Below, one piece after another: positions 50,821-60,189 of a DNA stretch of 64,000 nt; within the stretch, counting starts at the first letter, position 1, and every line of letters begins with the position of its first letter. This DNA comes from Actinomycetes bacterium (GTDB lineage Bacteria > Actinomycetota > Acidimicrobiia > Acidimicrobiales > RAAP-2), in assembly GCA_021848365.1 (NCBI GenBank), contig JAJZUS010000002.1:1-64000 (forward strand), given 5' to 3'. The position numbers and the translations under genes were made by a program. The notes beneath the pieces were generated by a model. The model saw only the letters and a list, made by a program, of their open reading frames with translations. It was not told where the DNA came from and searched no databases.

Positions 50821-51853
50821 GGGTGACGTCGGGATCGACGACGACGAGGGCCTTGCCGCGGTTCTCACCGCGGAAGAGGCCGGCGAGGACGCCCGGGGCC
50901 GCGTCGAGACCCGGGGTGAGGTCCTCGCGGTGGCGCAGGTCACCGGCGCGCACCAGGCCGGCGAGCTCGATCTGGGCCTCGGCGTAGCGGTCCGCGAAGT
51001 CGAAGACGATGAAGCCACGCAGGGTGAGTCGACGGAAGATCGCCAGGGTGAGGTTGCGCGGGCCCGGCACCGGCGACGTGGCGTTGTACTGGTCGATGGC
51101 CCCACAGAGGACGACCCGGCCGTGGCGTGCCATCGCGTCGAGCCCCGACTCCAGCATCGCGCCGCCCACGTTGTCGAAGAACAGGTCGACGCCATTCGGG
51201 GCGAACGATCCGAGCGCGCGGCGAACGTCGTCGCGGCGGTAGTCGATGCACGCGTCGTAGCCGAACTCCTCGATGGCGAGTGCGCACTTCTCGGGCCCGC
51301 CGGCGACGCCGATCACGCGACTCGCTCCGCCCGCACGCGCGAGCTGTCCGACGACCGACCCCGTCGCGCCCGCGGCGCCCGAGACCAGGACCACGTCGCC
51401 CGCCGTGAACCGACCGACGTCACGGAGCCCGAAGTACGCGGTGAGTCCGGTCGTCCCCAGGACGTTGAGGACCGTGGGCAGATCGAGGCCCAGGCCCGGA
51501 GGCACCACGGTGAAAGGATGTCGATCATCGGCGATCGCATACTCCTGCCAGCCCGTCACCCCGGTCACCACGTCGCCGACGCGATAGTCCGCGTGACGAC
51601 TCTCCACCACGACCCCCGCCCCCATGCTCCGGACGACGCGACCGAGCCCGATGGGGGGTAGGTACCCCGGCGCGTCATCCATCCAGGTGCGGATGGTGGG
51701 GTCGATCGAGAGCAGACCCACTCGGACGAGTGCCTGTGACTCGCCGCACGTGGGGATCGGGCCCTCGACGACCTCCGTTGTCGAGGGCCCGATCACCCCC
51801 GTCGGGCGCTCGCGCAGGACGATCTGGCGTTGTCGTGGCGTCACGGTGCTCAC
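50813..51853 (-). CDS. Medium-chain NADPH-dependent oxidoreductase (curcumin reductase-like)
   Basis: 346 residues. SIDPTIRTWMDDAPGYLPPI and GLTAYFGLRDVG with VSGAAGATGSVVGQLARAGG (NADPH site) and DLFFDNVGGAML match the zinc-free leukotriene B4 / curcumin reductase branch. It reduces enones. TAACGT (complement of 51860-51865) is exactly 6 nt from GTG 51853. It is followed with overlap by an MFS carrier. Confidence 0.85.
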   Translation of the reverse strand: MSTVTPRQRQIVLRERPTGVIGPSTTEVVEGPIPTCGESQALVRVGLLSIDPTIRTWMDDAPGYLPPIGLGRVVRSMGAGVVVESRHADYRVGDVVTGVTGWQEYAIADDRHPFTVVPPGLGLDLPTVLNVLGTTGLTAYFGLRDVGRFTAGDVVLVSGAAGATGSVVGQLARAGGASRVIGVAGGPEKCALAIEEFGYDACIDYRRDDVRRALGSFAPNGVDLFFDNVGGAMLESGLDAMARHGRVVLCGAIDQYNATSPVPGPRNLTLAIFRRLTLRGFIVFDFADRYAEAQIELAGLVRAGDLRHREDLTPGLDAAPGVLAGLFRGENRGKALVVVDPDVTLD

Positions 51854-51873
51854 GGCGCCACGTTAGGTGGTGC

Positions 51874-52998
51874 TCACAGCGCCAGGACGAGCACGGCGGA
51901 CGCGACCGTCGTCGCCCCGACGACGACGCCCCACGTGACCGCCCGACCGAACCGGGGCTCGACCCCGACGGCGCGCGCCGACCGCCACCAGAGGAGCCAG
52001 GCGAGCGAGCCAGTGACGAAGAGGTTGGGTCCGAGGTTCAACCCCACGAGGAGGGCCACCGGGTGTGCGGGGGGATGGGCCGCCAGCACCGACGCCGCGG
52101 GAAGGTTGTTGACCAGCACGGTCGCGACGGCGGCGACGAGAGCGGTCACGATCGTCGTCTGATGGCCGAGCCACGCGTCGATCCCCTGCGAGGCTCGACC
52201 GAGCGTGCCCAGGGCCACCGCGACCCCGAGCAGGCCCGCCAGCGAGAGCGGCGCGAGAGTGCCCCCGAGCTCCCGTCCGTCGAGGCGATGCTGCCCCGCC
52301 CTCACGGCGACCGCGATCGCCGCCACCGCGACGACCGGGAGGGCCGGGGACCGCGACACCAAGATGAGCGCCAGCGCAGCCGCCGTCGCCACGGGACCGA
52401 GGCGGCCCCGGAGGGGGACGACGGGCTCCGGTGGCGTGAACGCCCCCAGATCCCGTCGCCCGAGGAGGCTGACCGTGAGGACGCCGACCACGCTCGCGAC
52501 GAGGGCGACTCCCACCGTCCGCTGGACGAACTCCATCCCGGACATCCGCAGGTGGCCGAGCACGATGAGGTTGGTCAGGTTCGAACCGGGCAGCCAGAGC
52601 GACCCCGCGTTCGCCAGTACCACGGTCGCGTAGAGCCAGGGCTCGACCGGCTCGCGTCGGTGGCGGGCGGCGTGCACGAGGATCGGCGTCATGAAGGCGA
52701 CGGCGGTGTCGAGGTTCAAGAGGGCCGTCACGACGACGACCGCGACCCCGGAGACGGCGTAGACGACGCGACCGTGACGTGAGACCGCGCCCATCCGGGC
52801 CCCCCACCACTCGAAGAGGCCGTCGTCCCGTGCGACCAGGCCGATCGCGAGCAGTCCCGCCACCAGTGCGAAGGGCGGCCAGTCCTGGGTCCACGCGGCC
52901 CGCGCGAGTCCCGGTCGCCACGCGAGGGCCACGAGGCCGGCCACCAGGCCGACGACGGGGCCGCCGCGCACCACAACTCGGGTCGGGCCGCGGGTCAC
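51874..52998 (-). CDS. Ion permease, ArsB/CitMHS/SLC13-type
   Basis: 374 residues, about ten hydrophobic helices. The GLFEWWGARMGAVSRHG, NLDTAVAFMTPIL and NNLPAASVLAAHPP stretches resemble the paired half-helix motifs of the ion-transporter superfamily that includes ArsB and citrate carriers. The ion is not evident and no ars regulator or reductase is nearby. Confidence 0.7.
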   Translation of the reverse strand: MTRGPTRVVVRGGPVVGLVAGLVALAWRPGLARAAWTQDWPPFALVAGLLAIGLVARDDGLFEWWGARMGAVSRHGRVVYAVSGVAVVVVTALLNLDTAVAFMTPILVHAARHRREPVEPWLYATVVLANAGSLWLPGSNLTNLIVLGHLRMSGMEFVQRTVGVALVASVVGVLTVSLLGRRDLGAFTPPEPVVPLRGRLGPVATAAALALILVSRSPALPVVAVAAIAVAVRAGQHRLDGRELGGTLAPLSLAGLLGVAVALGTLGRASQGIDAWLGHQTTIVTALVAAVATVLVNNLPAASVLAAHPPAHPVALLVGLNLGPNLFVTGSLAWLLWWRSARAVGVEPRFGRAVTWGVVVGATTVASAVLVLAL

Positions 52999-53019
52999 GC
53001 CCGCCAGTCTGGCAGGCGG

Positions 53020-54180
53020 CTACCGGACGGCTAGGTGGGTGCGCCGAGCGGCGTCGGTCCGCACGCACGCCGGATCCTCCGCGAGGACCCGGCCGAAGTG
53101 GGCGAACGCGCGAGCCCGTGACCCACCGCACAGACGTCGATAGTCGCAGCGCCCACATTCGCCCTCGAGGGCACCGGTACGGATCGTGGTGAGCACCTCG
53201 TGACTGCCGTAGATCTCCGCGAGTGGCGTCACGCGCACGTTGCCCAGCCCCTGGGGCAGGAAGCCCGAGGCGTGCACCTCACCGTCGTAGCCGACGAAGA
53301 CGATCCCGCGGCCGTCGCCGGTCGCGAGCGAGTGGCTCCGTGTCGGCGTGGCGCGCGGGGCGTCGACGCTCGACAACTCGTCGCGCAGCCGGTCGTAGAG
53401 GGGTCCCAGCAGGAAGTGGTCGCGGGGATCGCCCGGCGCCTCGCGGCGCTCGGCCTGCACCCGACGGAAGAAGGGGGCCTCCACGGTCCGAACGGTCTCG
53501 CCTCGTTCGGTCGCGTCGACGAGGAAGTGGCAGACGTCCTCAGCCTCCGCCGGCGTGACTTCGGCGAGCTCCACTCCACGGCCGACGCCGACGAGGAAGA
53601 AGACCTCCCAGATCCCGACCTGATGTTGCTCGAGGAGCCGCAGCACGCCCGCGAGCTCGGTCACGTTGCGATTCATCACGGTTGTGTTCACCTGCAGGCG
53701 AAAGCCCAGCTCGGCGAGCATGTCGAGCGCGTCCATCGTCCGCTCGAAGTGGCCGGGGATCCCCCGGATCCCGTCGTGGGTCTCCGGCGTCGACCCGTCG
53801 AGCGAGATGGAGACGCTCCGGACACCGAGGTCGTACAGCCGCTGCATCGCGTCGCGCGTGAGCAACGGCGTGACCGACGGCGCGACCCCGACCCGGACCT
53901 GTCGCTCGCGGGCGTAGGAGACCAGCTCCTCGAGATCCGGTCGCGTGAAGCAGTCCCCTCCCGTGAGGATCAGGATCGGCGGATGACCCGGCATCGCCGC
54001 GATCTGGTCGATGAGATCCCGACCCTCAGCCGTACTGAGCTCACCGGGCAGCGGCGTCGTCTGCGCCGAGGCCCGGCAGTGGCGACAGGCCAATCCGCAC
54101 GCCTTGGTCATCTCCCAGAAGACCAGGTGGGGCGTTGACTCGTACCGCGTCAACGCGTGATTGAGGGCCTGCTCTCTCAT
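53020..54180 (-). CDS. Radical SAM/SPASM domain enzyme
   Basis: 386 residues. The radical SAM cluster motif C-x3-C-x2-C is in TKACGLACRHCRA (about residues 28-36). GGDCFTRPDL and SVSISLDGSTPETHD are further core motifs. The SPASM region near the C-terminus has CGRCDYRRLCGGSRARAF and a later Cys (DPAC), suited to one or two auxiliary iron-sulphur clusters. SPASM enzymes commonly modify peptides. A 57-residue frame ending GPYGRGGYGW lies 33 nt upstream on the same strand and may be its substrate. GGGAG stands upstream of ATG 54180. Confidence 0.85.
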   Translation of the reverse strand: MREQALNHALTRYESTPHLVFWEMTKACGLACRHCRASAQTTPLPGELSTAEGRDLIDQIAAMPGHPPILILTGGDCFTRPDLEELVSYARERQVRVGVAPSVTPLLTRDAMQRLYDLGVRSVSISLDGSTPETHDGIRGIPGHFERTMDALDMLAELGFRLQVNTTVMNRNVTELAGVLRLLEQHQVGIWEVFFLVGVGRGVELAEVTPAEAEDVCHFLVDATERGETVRTVEAPFFRRVQAERREAPGDPRDHFLLGPLYDRLRDELSSVDAPRATPTRSHSLATGDGRGIVFVGYDGEVHASGFLPQGLGNVRVTPLAEIYGSHEVLTTIRTGALEGECGRCDYRRLCGGSRARAFAHFGRVLAEDPACVRTDAARRTHLAVR

Positions 54181-54213
54181 CCCTGCTCCCGGAATCGATC
54201 GGTCGTTTCCGTG

Positions 54214-54387
54214 CTACCAGCCGTAGCCTCCACGGCCGTAGGGTCCAAGGTCCGAAAGGGGGTGACTCGTCAGCACCGTTCCCGCCAGTGCCGTAGATTC
54301 CCCGACGGCTCGCGGACCGTCGGGTCGTGGACGGACCCGTTCAGGAGCCGCCAGGGTCTGCCCGTTGACCGGGGCGGACAGTACCAT
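54214..54387 (-). CDS. Candidate precursor peptide for the radical SAM/SPASM enzyme
   Basis: 57 residues from ATG 54387, ending HPLSDLGPYGRGGYGW. The Gly/aromatic C-terminus with Tyr, Arg, Tyr and Trp resembles a core peptide, and the preceding 40 residues could serve as leader. The stop is 33 nt before the radical SAM start, in the order typical of peptide-maturation operons. Weak points: no clear ribosome site before 54387, G/C bias at third positions is weaker than in neighbouring genes, and the frame is open further upstream to about 54783. The start is uncertain. Confidence 0.5.
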   Translation of the reverse strand: MVLSAPVNGQTLAAPERVRPRPDGPRAVGESTALAGTVLTSHPLSDLGPYGRGGYGW

Positions 54388-54692
54388 GGGGGATCCCGCC
54401 CGGACGGCGACCGGGTGCGCGCCGCCGGACCACGCGTGCGCCACCCCCGCATCACCCCCACGCCGCCAGGAGAAGGAGCGCTGCGGCACCCCCCCCCCGC
54501 ACGACACGCTCTGCTTGACGTGGTTCCGATCATTCGTCACCCCTGTGAGCCGACCCACACGTCGCGACTTCATGGGGATCGGTGCCGTCGCCGCGAGGGG
54601 GAGGTGTCCGCCACACGCCGAGAACAGGGGTACTCGACCATCCGCATCAGCGCGCGAACCGCCGGCGTCACCGGTCCGTTGCGAGCTGCTGA
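54388..54692. other. Non-coding or decayed stretch upstream of the peptide/radical SAM genes
   Basis: No gene is supported. A minus-strand frame continuous with the candidate peptide is open here but shows no family resemblance. A run of nine C at about 54489-54497 is visible. Promoter elements for the peptide gene could lie here but none is clear. Confidence 0.35.
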
Positions 54693-54989
54693 TCAGGGCG
54701 ACGTCAACTGCATAGATCCCCCCTGGCGAAACCGCGTGACGAGACTGGTAACCGAGCGAAATCCGACCTCGACGCGAAGACAAGTCACCGGTTGGCCGTT
54801 GGCTCGCAGCAGAGTCAACGACTGCTCGATCCGGCGCGCGGTCACGTAGGGGTGAGGAGTCTCGCCGTCGGCCCGCCGGAAGGGTCGCGAGAAGTGCCCG
54901 AGGAACATCGCGGCCGACGTTGCCAGGCTCACGAGGTCGTGGCGTCGGGCGAGATCGCCGAACTCGTCCTCGCGGGTGCGCACCGTCAC
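54693..54989 (-). pseudogene. Decayed AraC-family regulator
   Basis: About 98 residues. FLGHFSRPFRRADGETPHPYV, RRIEQSLTLLRANGQPVT and VEVGFRSVTSLVTRFRQ correspond to the two helix-turn-helix units of AraC regulators. After the second unit the expected closing (G-x-S/T-P-x-x-Y-R) is replaced by a short unrelated tail and a stop, and several family positions are changed. GTG 54989 is a possible start. Most likely a degenerate gene, or less likely a diverged small regulator. Confidence 0.6.
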
Positions 54990-55038
54990 CGCAACGTCAT
55001 CCCACCCTTCGTGACGGCCCGAGTGGCGACGGTCCAGT

Positions 55039-55611
55039 TCAGTGCGACGACGCGGGCGCACCCCCCGCTCGCCACTCACGTCGCAGCAGCCCGAAGACCC
55101 ACGAATCCGACACCTCGCCATTCACGATGCAGTCCTCGCGCAGCGTCCCCTCCCTCACGAAGCCGAGCTTCTCGAGCACGCGCGCCGACGCGACGTTTCG
55201 CGTGTCGGTCTCCGCCTGCACCCGATTCAGGCTCAACTCGTCGAAGGCCCACCCGACGAGCGCCGCCGCCGCCTCGGTCGCGTAGCCCTGACCCCAGGCC
55301 GCCCGAGCGAAGCAGTAGCCGAGTGACGCGCTGCGATAGTCGGGGTTCCAGCGACTCACGCTGCACCAACCGATGACGGTGCCGTCACCGTGGCGCTCCG
55401 CTACGACACGAGCACCCGTTCCCTCCACTTGCATCCGTTGGCTCCGCTCGACGAACGTGACCGCACGCTCGCGATCCGTCCACGGTGGCGAGTCCCAGTA
55501 GCGAAGGACCTCCTCGTCACGGTGCAGATCGAAGAGGACATCCCGGTCAGCATCGGACACCGGTCGCAGCCGCAGGCGCGACGTGAGGAGAATCGGGGTC
55601 GACACGAGCAC
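55039..55611 (-). CDS. GNAT acetyltransferase, RimJ/RimL type
   Basis: 190 residues. LTSRLRLRPVSDADRD, GWCSVSRWNPDYRSASLGYCF, WGQGYATEAAAALVGWAF (acetyl-CoA site) and RNVASARVLEKLGFVREG are typical of the RimJ/RimL branch acting on protein N-termini or small amines. GTG 55611 is preferred because GAGACT lies exactly 6 nt upstream; ATG 55653 gives an unconserved extension. Confidence 0.8.
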   Translation of the reverse strand: MLVSTPILLTSRLRLRPVSDADRDVLFDLHRDEEVLRYWDSPPWTDRERAVTFVERSQRMQVEGTGARVVAERHGDGTVIGWCSVSRWNPDYRSASLGYCFARAAWGQGYATEAAAALVGWAFDELSLNRVQAETDTRNVASARVLEKLGFVREGTLREDCIVNGEVSDSWVFGLLRREWRAGGAPASSH

Positions 55612-55830
55612 CGCGTCAGTCTCTCGCCGTCCCGATCGACCGTCAATGGGCACGCCGCGGCGACCGCGTCCTCCCTATCGCGGTGACGTCCGCGTCGTAC
55701 GCACTCCCTCGGTGGATGAGGACCTCGCCAACGTCGATGACGAGCGCCTCCGAGAGGCAGTGGGCCGCCTCCGCCCGCCTCCTTCGAACGCACTCAGCGT
55801 GAGGGGACGGGCTCGCGCGTCGCGTCGTCG

Positions 55831-55904
55831 TGGGCGCTGAGGGACTCGAACCCCCGGCCTGCTGAGTGTAAATCAGCTGCTCTAACCAACTGAGCTAAGC
55901 GCCC
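55831..55904 (-). tRNA. tRNA-Val (anticodon UAC)
   Basis: 74 nt. The acceptor arm GGGCGCT pairs with AGCGCCC, the D-arm is TTAGCTCAGTTGGTTAGAGC, the anticodon arm GCTGA-TTTACAC-TCAGC gives anticodon UAC, and the T-arm is GGGGGTTCGAGTCCCTC. The discriminator is A and the CCA end is not encoded. Confidence 0.93.
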
Positions 55905-56004
55905 GGGAGCGCCAGCCTACCGGGACTCGCCGCGCCGGCGGAGTGGACGTTGGAGCCGCGCGTGGCTATGTTGCGATCAGGGGAGAAGAGCGACCGGAGG
56001 ACCC

Positions 56005-56853
56005 ATGGAACCCGGTGGAGACGTCGACCTGTTCATCCGCGATCAACTCGCCCATATCGCGTCACTGGCGCTACGGCACGACGGACCGGCTCGCCGCGGC
56101 GAGGCGGAGGGCTTTCACCAGTTGCGCGTCGCGTCGCGGCGACTGCGGGCCGTGCTCGACATCGCCCGCGACTGTCTGGATCCGGCGTGGCGGCGCGATA
56201 GCGGAGCCGACGCTCGGCGCCTCGCCCGACGCTTCGGCGCCCGACGTGACGCTGACGTCCTCGCGCTCACCCTGCACGACCAGAGGGTGAGGGATCCCAG
56301 CCTCGACGGCGGGCTCGCCGCCTACGCGGACCTCGTGCGTCGCCGGGCCGCCACCGAGGCGACTCGGGCCCTCGAGAGCGGCCTCTATCGCCGCACGCTC
56401 GTCTCGCTCACCGAGGCGGTCCTACGCCCGCCCGTCGTGCGCCACGATTCCCTGGACCCGCTCGTCGAGCGGACTCGGCGACGGCTCGTGCGGGCCACGA
56501 CCGCACTCGATGATTCGCCCCGTGGCGACCTCGACCTGCACCGACTGCGGATCGCGGTGAAGAACGCGCGCTACGCCGCCGATGCCCTGGGCTCGAGCCG
56601 CGGGCCCAACTTCACCGAGATGGCCAACCGACTGGGCCAGGCACAGAACGCGCTGGGCGCCGATCACGACCTCGTGGTGGCGCTCGCGGCCGCCCACGAG
56701 TGGTACCACTCCCCCGCGGCCGCGGTGGGACCCGATCCCCGCGAGGCTCTCGCGGCGTGGACCGACGCGCTGTCGGGGGCGCGAACCACGAGTGCGGACG
56801 GCTGGCGCATCCCCCTCTACGAGGTGCGCGTCATGCTCGACGAGACCCACTGA
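56005..56853 (+). CDS. CHAD domain protein
   Basis: 282 residues, mostly helical. EGFHQLRVASRRLRAVLDI and LHRLRIAVKNARYAADALG are the two conserved His/Arg motifs of the CHAD domain, which binds polyphosphate. Paired ADARRLARRFGARRDADVL and LGQAQNALGADHDLVVAL confirm the two-fold repeat. No CYTH domain is attached. ATG 56005 has GGAGGA just upstream. Likely polyphosphate-granule associated. Confidence 0.85.
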   Translation: MEPGGDVDLFIRDQLAHIASLALRHDGPARRGEAEGFHQLRVASRRLRAVLDIARDCLDPAWRRDSGADARRLARRFGARRDADVLALTLHDQRVRDPSLDGGLAAYADLVRRRAATEATRALESGLYRRTLVSLTEAVLRPPVVRHDSLDPLVERTRRRLVRATTALDDSPRGDLDLHRLRIAVKNARYAADALGSSRGPNFTEMANRLGQAQNALGADHDLVVALAAAHEWYHSPAAAVGPDPREALAAWTDALSGARTTSADGWRIPLYEVRVMLDETH

Positions 56854-57585
56854 TCAGAGGGGTCCGTCCTCACGGAGTCGGCGCGCCACGGCGGACGTGG
56901 CCGCGAAGAGCGGGCGGCGCGCCACCGAGTCCGCGGCGACGAGCGGAGCGTCGTCCCACGAGGCCACGTGCCCTCCGGCCTCCCGCACGATCGCGAGTCC
57001 CCCCAGATAGTCCCACGGATGCAGGGTCGTGCGGCCGGCGACCGTGAAGGCGTCGAGCGACCCGTCCGCGACGAGGCAGATCTCGAGACTGGCGGCACCC
57101 ATCGCCCGAAACTGGGCCCAGCCCGGATGCCGCTCGGGCAGCCCCGAGACGCCGACGATGGCCTCGTCCATCGAGGTCGTCGCACGGACGGCGAGTCGCA
57201 CGCCGTCGCGCTCCGCACCGGCCCCCTTCTCCGCCGAGAAGACCTGACCGGTCGCGTGGTTGCGCACGAGCGCCGCGACGACCTCGTCCCCGCGCACGAC
57301 GGCGATGCTCGTCGCGTAGAAGGGAATCCCCCGGTCGCAGTTCGTCGAGCCGTCGATCGGGTCGACGACGGCGACGAGATCACCGTCACCCGTCGCCCCC
57401 GACTCCTCGCTCATCACCCCCAGGCCGGCGCCGCCCAGGATCCGTACCGCCACCTCGTCGGCGACCAGGTCGAGGTGGTACTGGGTCGGACGCTGACCGG
57501 ACAGCCCGCGACCCTGATGAGACCGGACAACCTCGCCGATCTCGAGGGCGCACGTGTACAGGGTCGCGAAGAGTTCGGTCGTCAC
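56854..57585 (-). CDS. Inositol monophosphatase family protein
   Basis: 243 residues, starting at GTG 57585. MSEESG, AVVDPIDGSTNCDRGIPFY and LHPWDYLGGLAIVREAGG are the metal-binding motifs of the family. It may dephosphorylate inositol phosphate, histidinol phosphate or fructose bisphosphate. TACGGT (complement of 57592-57597) lies exactly 6 nt upstream of the start, a leaderless arrangement. Confidence 0.85.
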   Translation of the reverse strand: MTTELFATLYTCALEIGEVVRSHQGRGLSGQRPTQYHLDLVADEVAVRILGGAGLGVMSEESGATGDGDLVAVVDPIDGSTNCDRGIPFYATSIAVVRGDEVVAALVRNHATGQVFSAEKGAGAERDGVRLAVRATTSMDEAIVGVSGLPERHPGWAQFRAMGAASLEICLVADGSLDAFTVAGRTTLHPWDYLGGLAIVREAGGHVASWDDAPLVAADSVARRPLFAATSAVARRLREDGPL

Positions 57586-57654
57586 CCGGCCACCGTACCG
57601 GTCACGGTCAATCGTGGCCGTAAACTCTGCCGGGGGTCCGGACAGGAGTCGAGC

Positions 57655-60189
57655 GTGCGTATGAGAGGCGGCCAACGTCGGGCCCGCTGGCGTCCGGCCG
57701 CCCTCGCGCTGGCCGTCGCCTCTCTCGTCGCCGGGAACGTCCTGGTCGCGGGGCCCGCCAACGCCGTAGGACCGATTCGGGTGCCCGCGCACTGCCCCTG
57801 GGTCGCTGAGTCGCTGAATCACCGCGCGACGCCCGAACGGCTGGCCAACGAAGTGATCGCGCACATGACCCTCGCCCAGAAGGCGAACTTCGTCGTGCTC
57901 GCCACGTACCCACCGCTCGAGAACGCGAACATCGGGGTACCGGCCCTCTGCATCCCGCCCCTCACCCTGACCGACGGGCCCAACGGCGTGGCCAACGGCC
58001 TGCAGTTCGTGACCCAGCTACCCGCCGCCATCGGCGTGGGCGCCACGTTCGATCCGACGATCGCGCGATCCGTCGCGACCGTGCTCGCCGACGAGGCCCG
58101 CGCCAAGGGCATCGACGGCGTACAGGGACCCGAGCTCAACCTCGCGCGGATCCCGGTGAGCGGTCGGATCTTCGAGACGTACGGGGAGGACCCGTACCTG
58201 TCGGGAATCCTTGGCGTGGCGGCCGTTCGGGGCATCCAGTCCCAGGGCGAGATCGCCGACGCCAAGCACTTCACCGCGTACACGCAGGAGACGGCCCGTC
58301 TGCGTATCGACCAGCGCGTCCCCCTGCGAGCGCTCGCGGAGCTCTACAACCTGCCGTTTCAGTACGTGGTGCAACAGGCGCACGTGGCATCACTGATGTG
58401 CTCCTACGGGTCGCTGAACGGCGTCAACACCTGTTCGGATCCCTACATCTACCGACAGCTCCGGTCGTGGGGGTTCACCGGCTTCGTTCGCTCCGACCTC
58501 CGGGCCGTCGTGAGCCCCATCGTTGCGCTGCGCAACGGCATCTCCCTGGTGAAGCCCGCGTCGAGCCTGGCGGTGCTCGACGCGGTGCGCCGCCACGCGC
58601 TCTCACTCTCGGATCTCGACCGTGCGGTGCGCTCCATCCTCGTGCCGATGTTCCAACTCGGTCTCATCGCCCACCCCCTACGACTCAACCTCTACGCGCA
58701 CGTCTCGACGCCCACGAACGTGTCGGTCGCCCTGAACGCCGCGGAACAGAGCATCGTCTTGCTGAAGAACTCCGGGGCCATCCTGCCCCTCGCGTCGCCC
58801 CACTCGGTCGCCGTCATCGGCGCTTCCGGCGCGGTGCAGCCCGTCACCGCCGGCGGGGGCAGTGCGGCGGTGGTCGCCGGTTCCGTCGTCACGCCCCTCA
58901 AGGGCATCCGCGCCGCGTTCCCGCGGGCCAAGGTGACCTACGTCAGCGGCCAGCCGACCGTCGTCGACCTGGGGGCCCTGACGGACATCACGGTCGAGGC
59001 TGGCGTGCCCCTCAGGTACATCACCAAGATCAAGCCCAAGGGCGCGGCCGGCAAGTCCGACGTGGCCATCGTCAGTGGCGCCAACGTCACCCCCGCGACC
59101 GCGACGGCGACCCGTCCCGGCTCCGGGAAGGGCTGGACGTCCTGGAGCGTCACGTTCCGCGCCAAGCGCAGCGGCGACTACGAGATCGCCTTCGAGGAGT
59201 TCGGGGACACCTGGGTCACCCTGAACGGGCGCACGATCCTCGCCTCGCCCGGACTGCACGCACGCACCGTGATGTCCACGACGGTGCACCTCTCCCGCGG
59301 CGTGAGCTACACGTTGGGCGCCAAGTGGTTCACGGTTCACGCGCACCCGGCCCCCCAGTTCGACATCCTCGACGTCTCCCCGGACATTGCGCGGGCCGTC
59401 GCGGCCGCGCGACGCGCACGCGTCGCGATCGTGGTCGCGGGCGCACCCTCCCAGGAGGGTGCCGACCGAACGAGCCTGAGCCTGCCGGGTGACCTCAACG
59501 ACTTGATCCAGGCGGTCGCGGCGGCGAACCCGCGCACCGTCGTCGTCCTGCAGACGGGGGGCGCCGTCACGATGCCCTGGCTCTCGTCGGTGGCGGGGGT
59601 CGTCGAAGCCTGGTTCCCGGGACAGGTCGACGGGACCGCAGTGGCGGCCGTCCTCTCGGGCAAGGTCGACCCGGCGGGACGACTGCCCATCACCTTCCCC
59701 GCCTCCTTCGGATCGTCTCCGGCGGCCCTCCCGTCGTCGTGGCCCGGGCACGACGCCCTCGTCAACTTCGGTAGCGGCCTCGACGTGGGGTATCGCTGGT
59801 ACCAGGCGCATCAGGTGACCCCCCTCTTCCCCTTCGGGTTCGGGCTCACGTACACCAGCTTCAGCCTCTCCCAGGGATCCGTGACGCCCGGGACGAAGCA
59901 GGTGCGCGTGTCGGTGCGAGTGACCAACACGGGATCGCGAGCGGGCACCGAGGTCGTGCAGACCTACGTGGCGTATCCGACGTCGACGGGTGAGCCGCCC
60001 GAGCAACTACGCGCCTTCGCTCGCGTCACCTTGGCACCCGGCGCCTCGCGCACGGTGACCATGGTGATACCGCGACACGGGTTCGAGATCTACCGCAACG
60101 GGACCTTCACCGTGGTGCCCGGAACCTACGGGGTCAACGTCGGCGACTCGTCCGCCAACCTGCCGATCCAGATGAGCGTCAACTTCTAG
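57655..60189 (+). CDS. Secreted glycoside hydrolase family 3 protein (beta-glucosidase-like)
   Basis: About 844 residues. A signal peptide (basic start, hydrophobic core, cleavage near ANA) precedes the GH3 N-terminal domain with LTDGPNGVAN, RIFETYGEDPYLSG and ADAKHFTAY. The nucleophile Asp is in FVRSDLRAV, where the usual next residue Trp is replaced by Leu. The second GH3 domain contains SIVLLKNSGAILPL and is split by a PA14-like insertion (about residues 470-570). The C-terminus is a fibronectin-like domain. It probably releases glucose or similar sugars outside the cell. GTG 57655 follows AGGAG by 6 nt; ATG 57661 is the alternative. Confidence 0.85.
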   Translation: MRMRGGQRRARWRPAALALAVASLVAGNVLVAGPANAVGPIRVPAHCPWVAESLNHRATPERLANEVIAHMTLAQKANFVVLATYPPLENANIGVPALCIPPLTLTDGPNGVANGLQFVTQLPAAIGVGATFDPTIARSVATVLADEARAKGIDGVQGPELNLARIPVSGRIFETYGEDPYLSGILGVAAVRGIQSQGEIADAKHFTAYTQETARLRIDQRVPLRALAELYNLPFQYVVQQAHVASLMCSYGSLNGVNTCSDPYIYRQLRSWGFTGFVRSDLRAVVSPIVALRNGISLVKPASSLAVLDAVRRHALSLSDLDRAVRSILVPMFQLGLIAHPLRLNLYAHVSTPTNVSVALNAAEQSIVLLKNSGAILPLASPHSVAVIGASGAVQPVTAGGGSAAVVAGSVVTPLKGIRAAFPRAKVTYVSGQPTVVDLGALTDITVEAGVPLRYITKIKPKGAAGKSDVAIVSGANVTPATATATRPGSGKGWTSWSVTFRAKRSGDYEIAFEEFGDTWVTLNGRTILASPGLHARTVMSTTVHLSRGVSYTLGAKWFTVHAHPAPQFDILDVSPDIARAVAAARRARVAIVVAGAPSQEGADRTSLSLPGDLNDLIQAVAAANPRTVVVLQTGGAVTMPWLSSVAGVVEAWFPGQVDGTAVAAVLSGKVDPAGRLPITFPASFGSSPAALPSSWPGHDALVNFGSGLDVGYRWYQAHQVTPLFPFGFGLTYTSFSLSQGSVTPGTKQVRVSVRVTNTGSRAGTEVVQTYVAYPTSTGEPPEQLRAFARVTLAPGASRTVTMVIPRHGFEIYRNGTFTVVPGTYGVNVGDSSANLPIQMSVNF

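Noticed and set aside
51730-52782. Plus-strand open frame of about 350 codons opposite the permease
   Set aside because: Highly charged low-complexity translation with no family features; the minus strand encodes a clear membrane protein.
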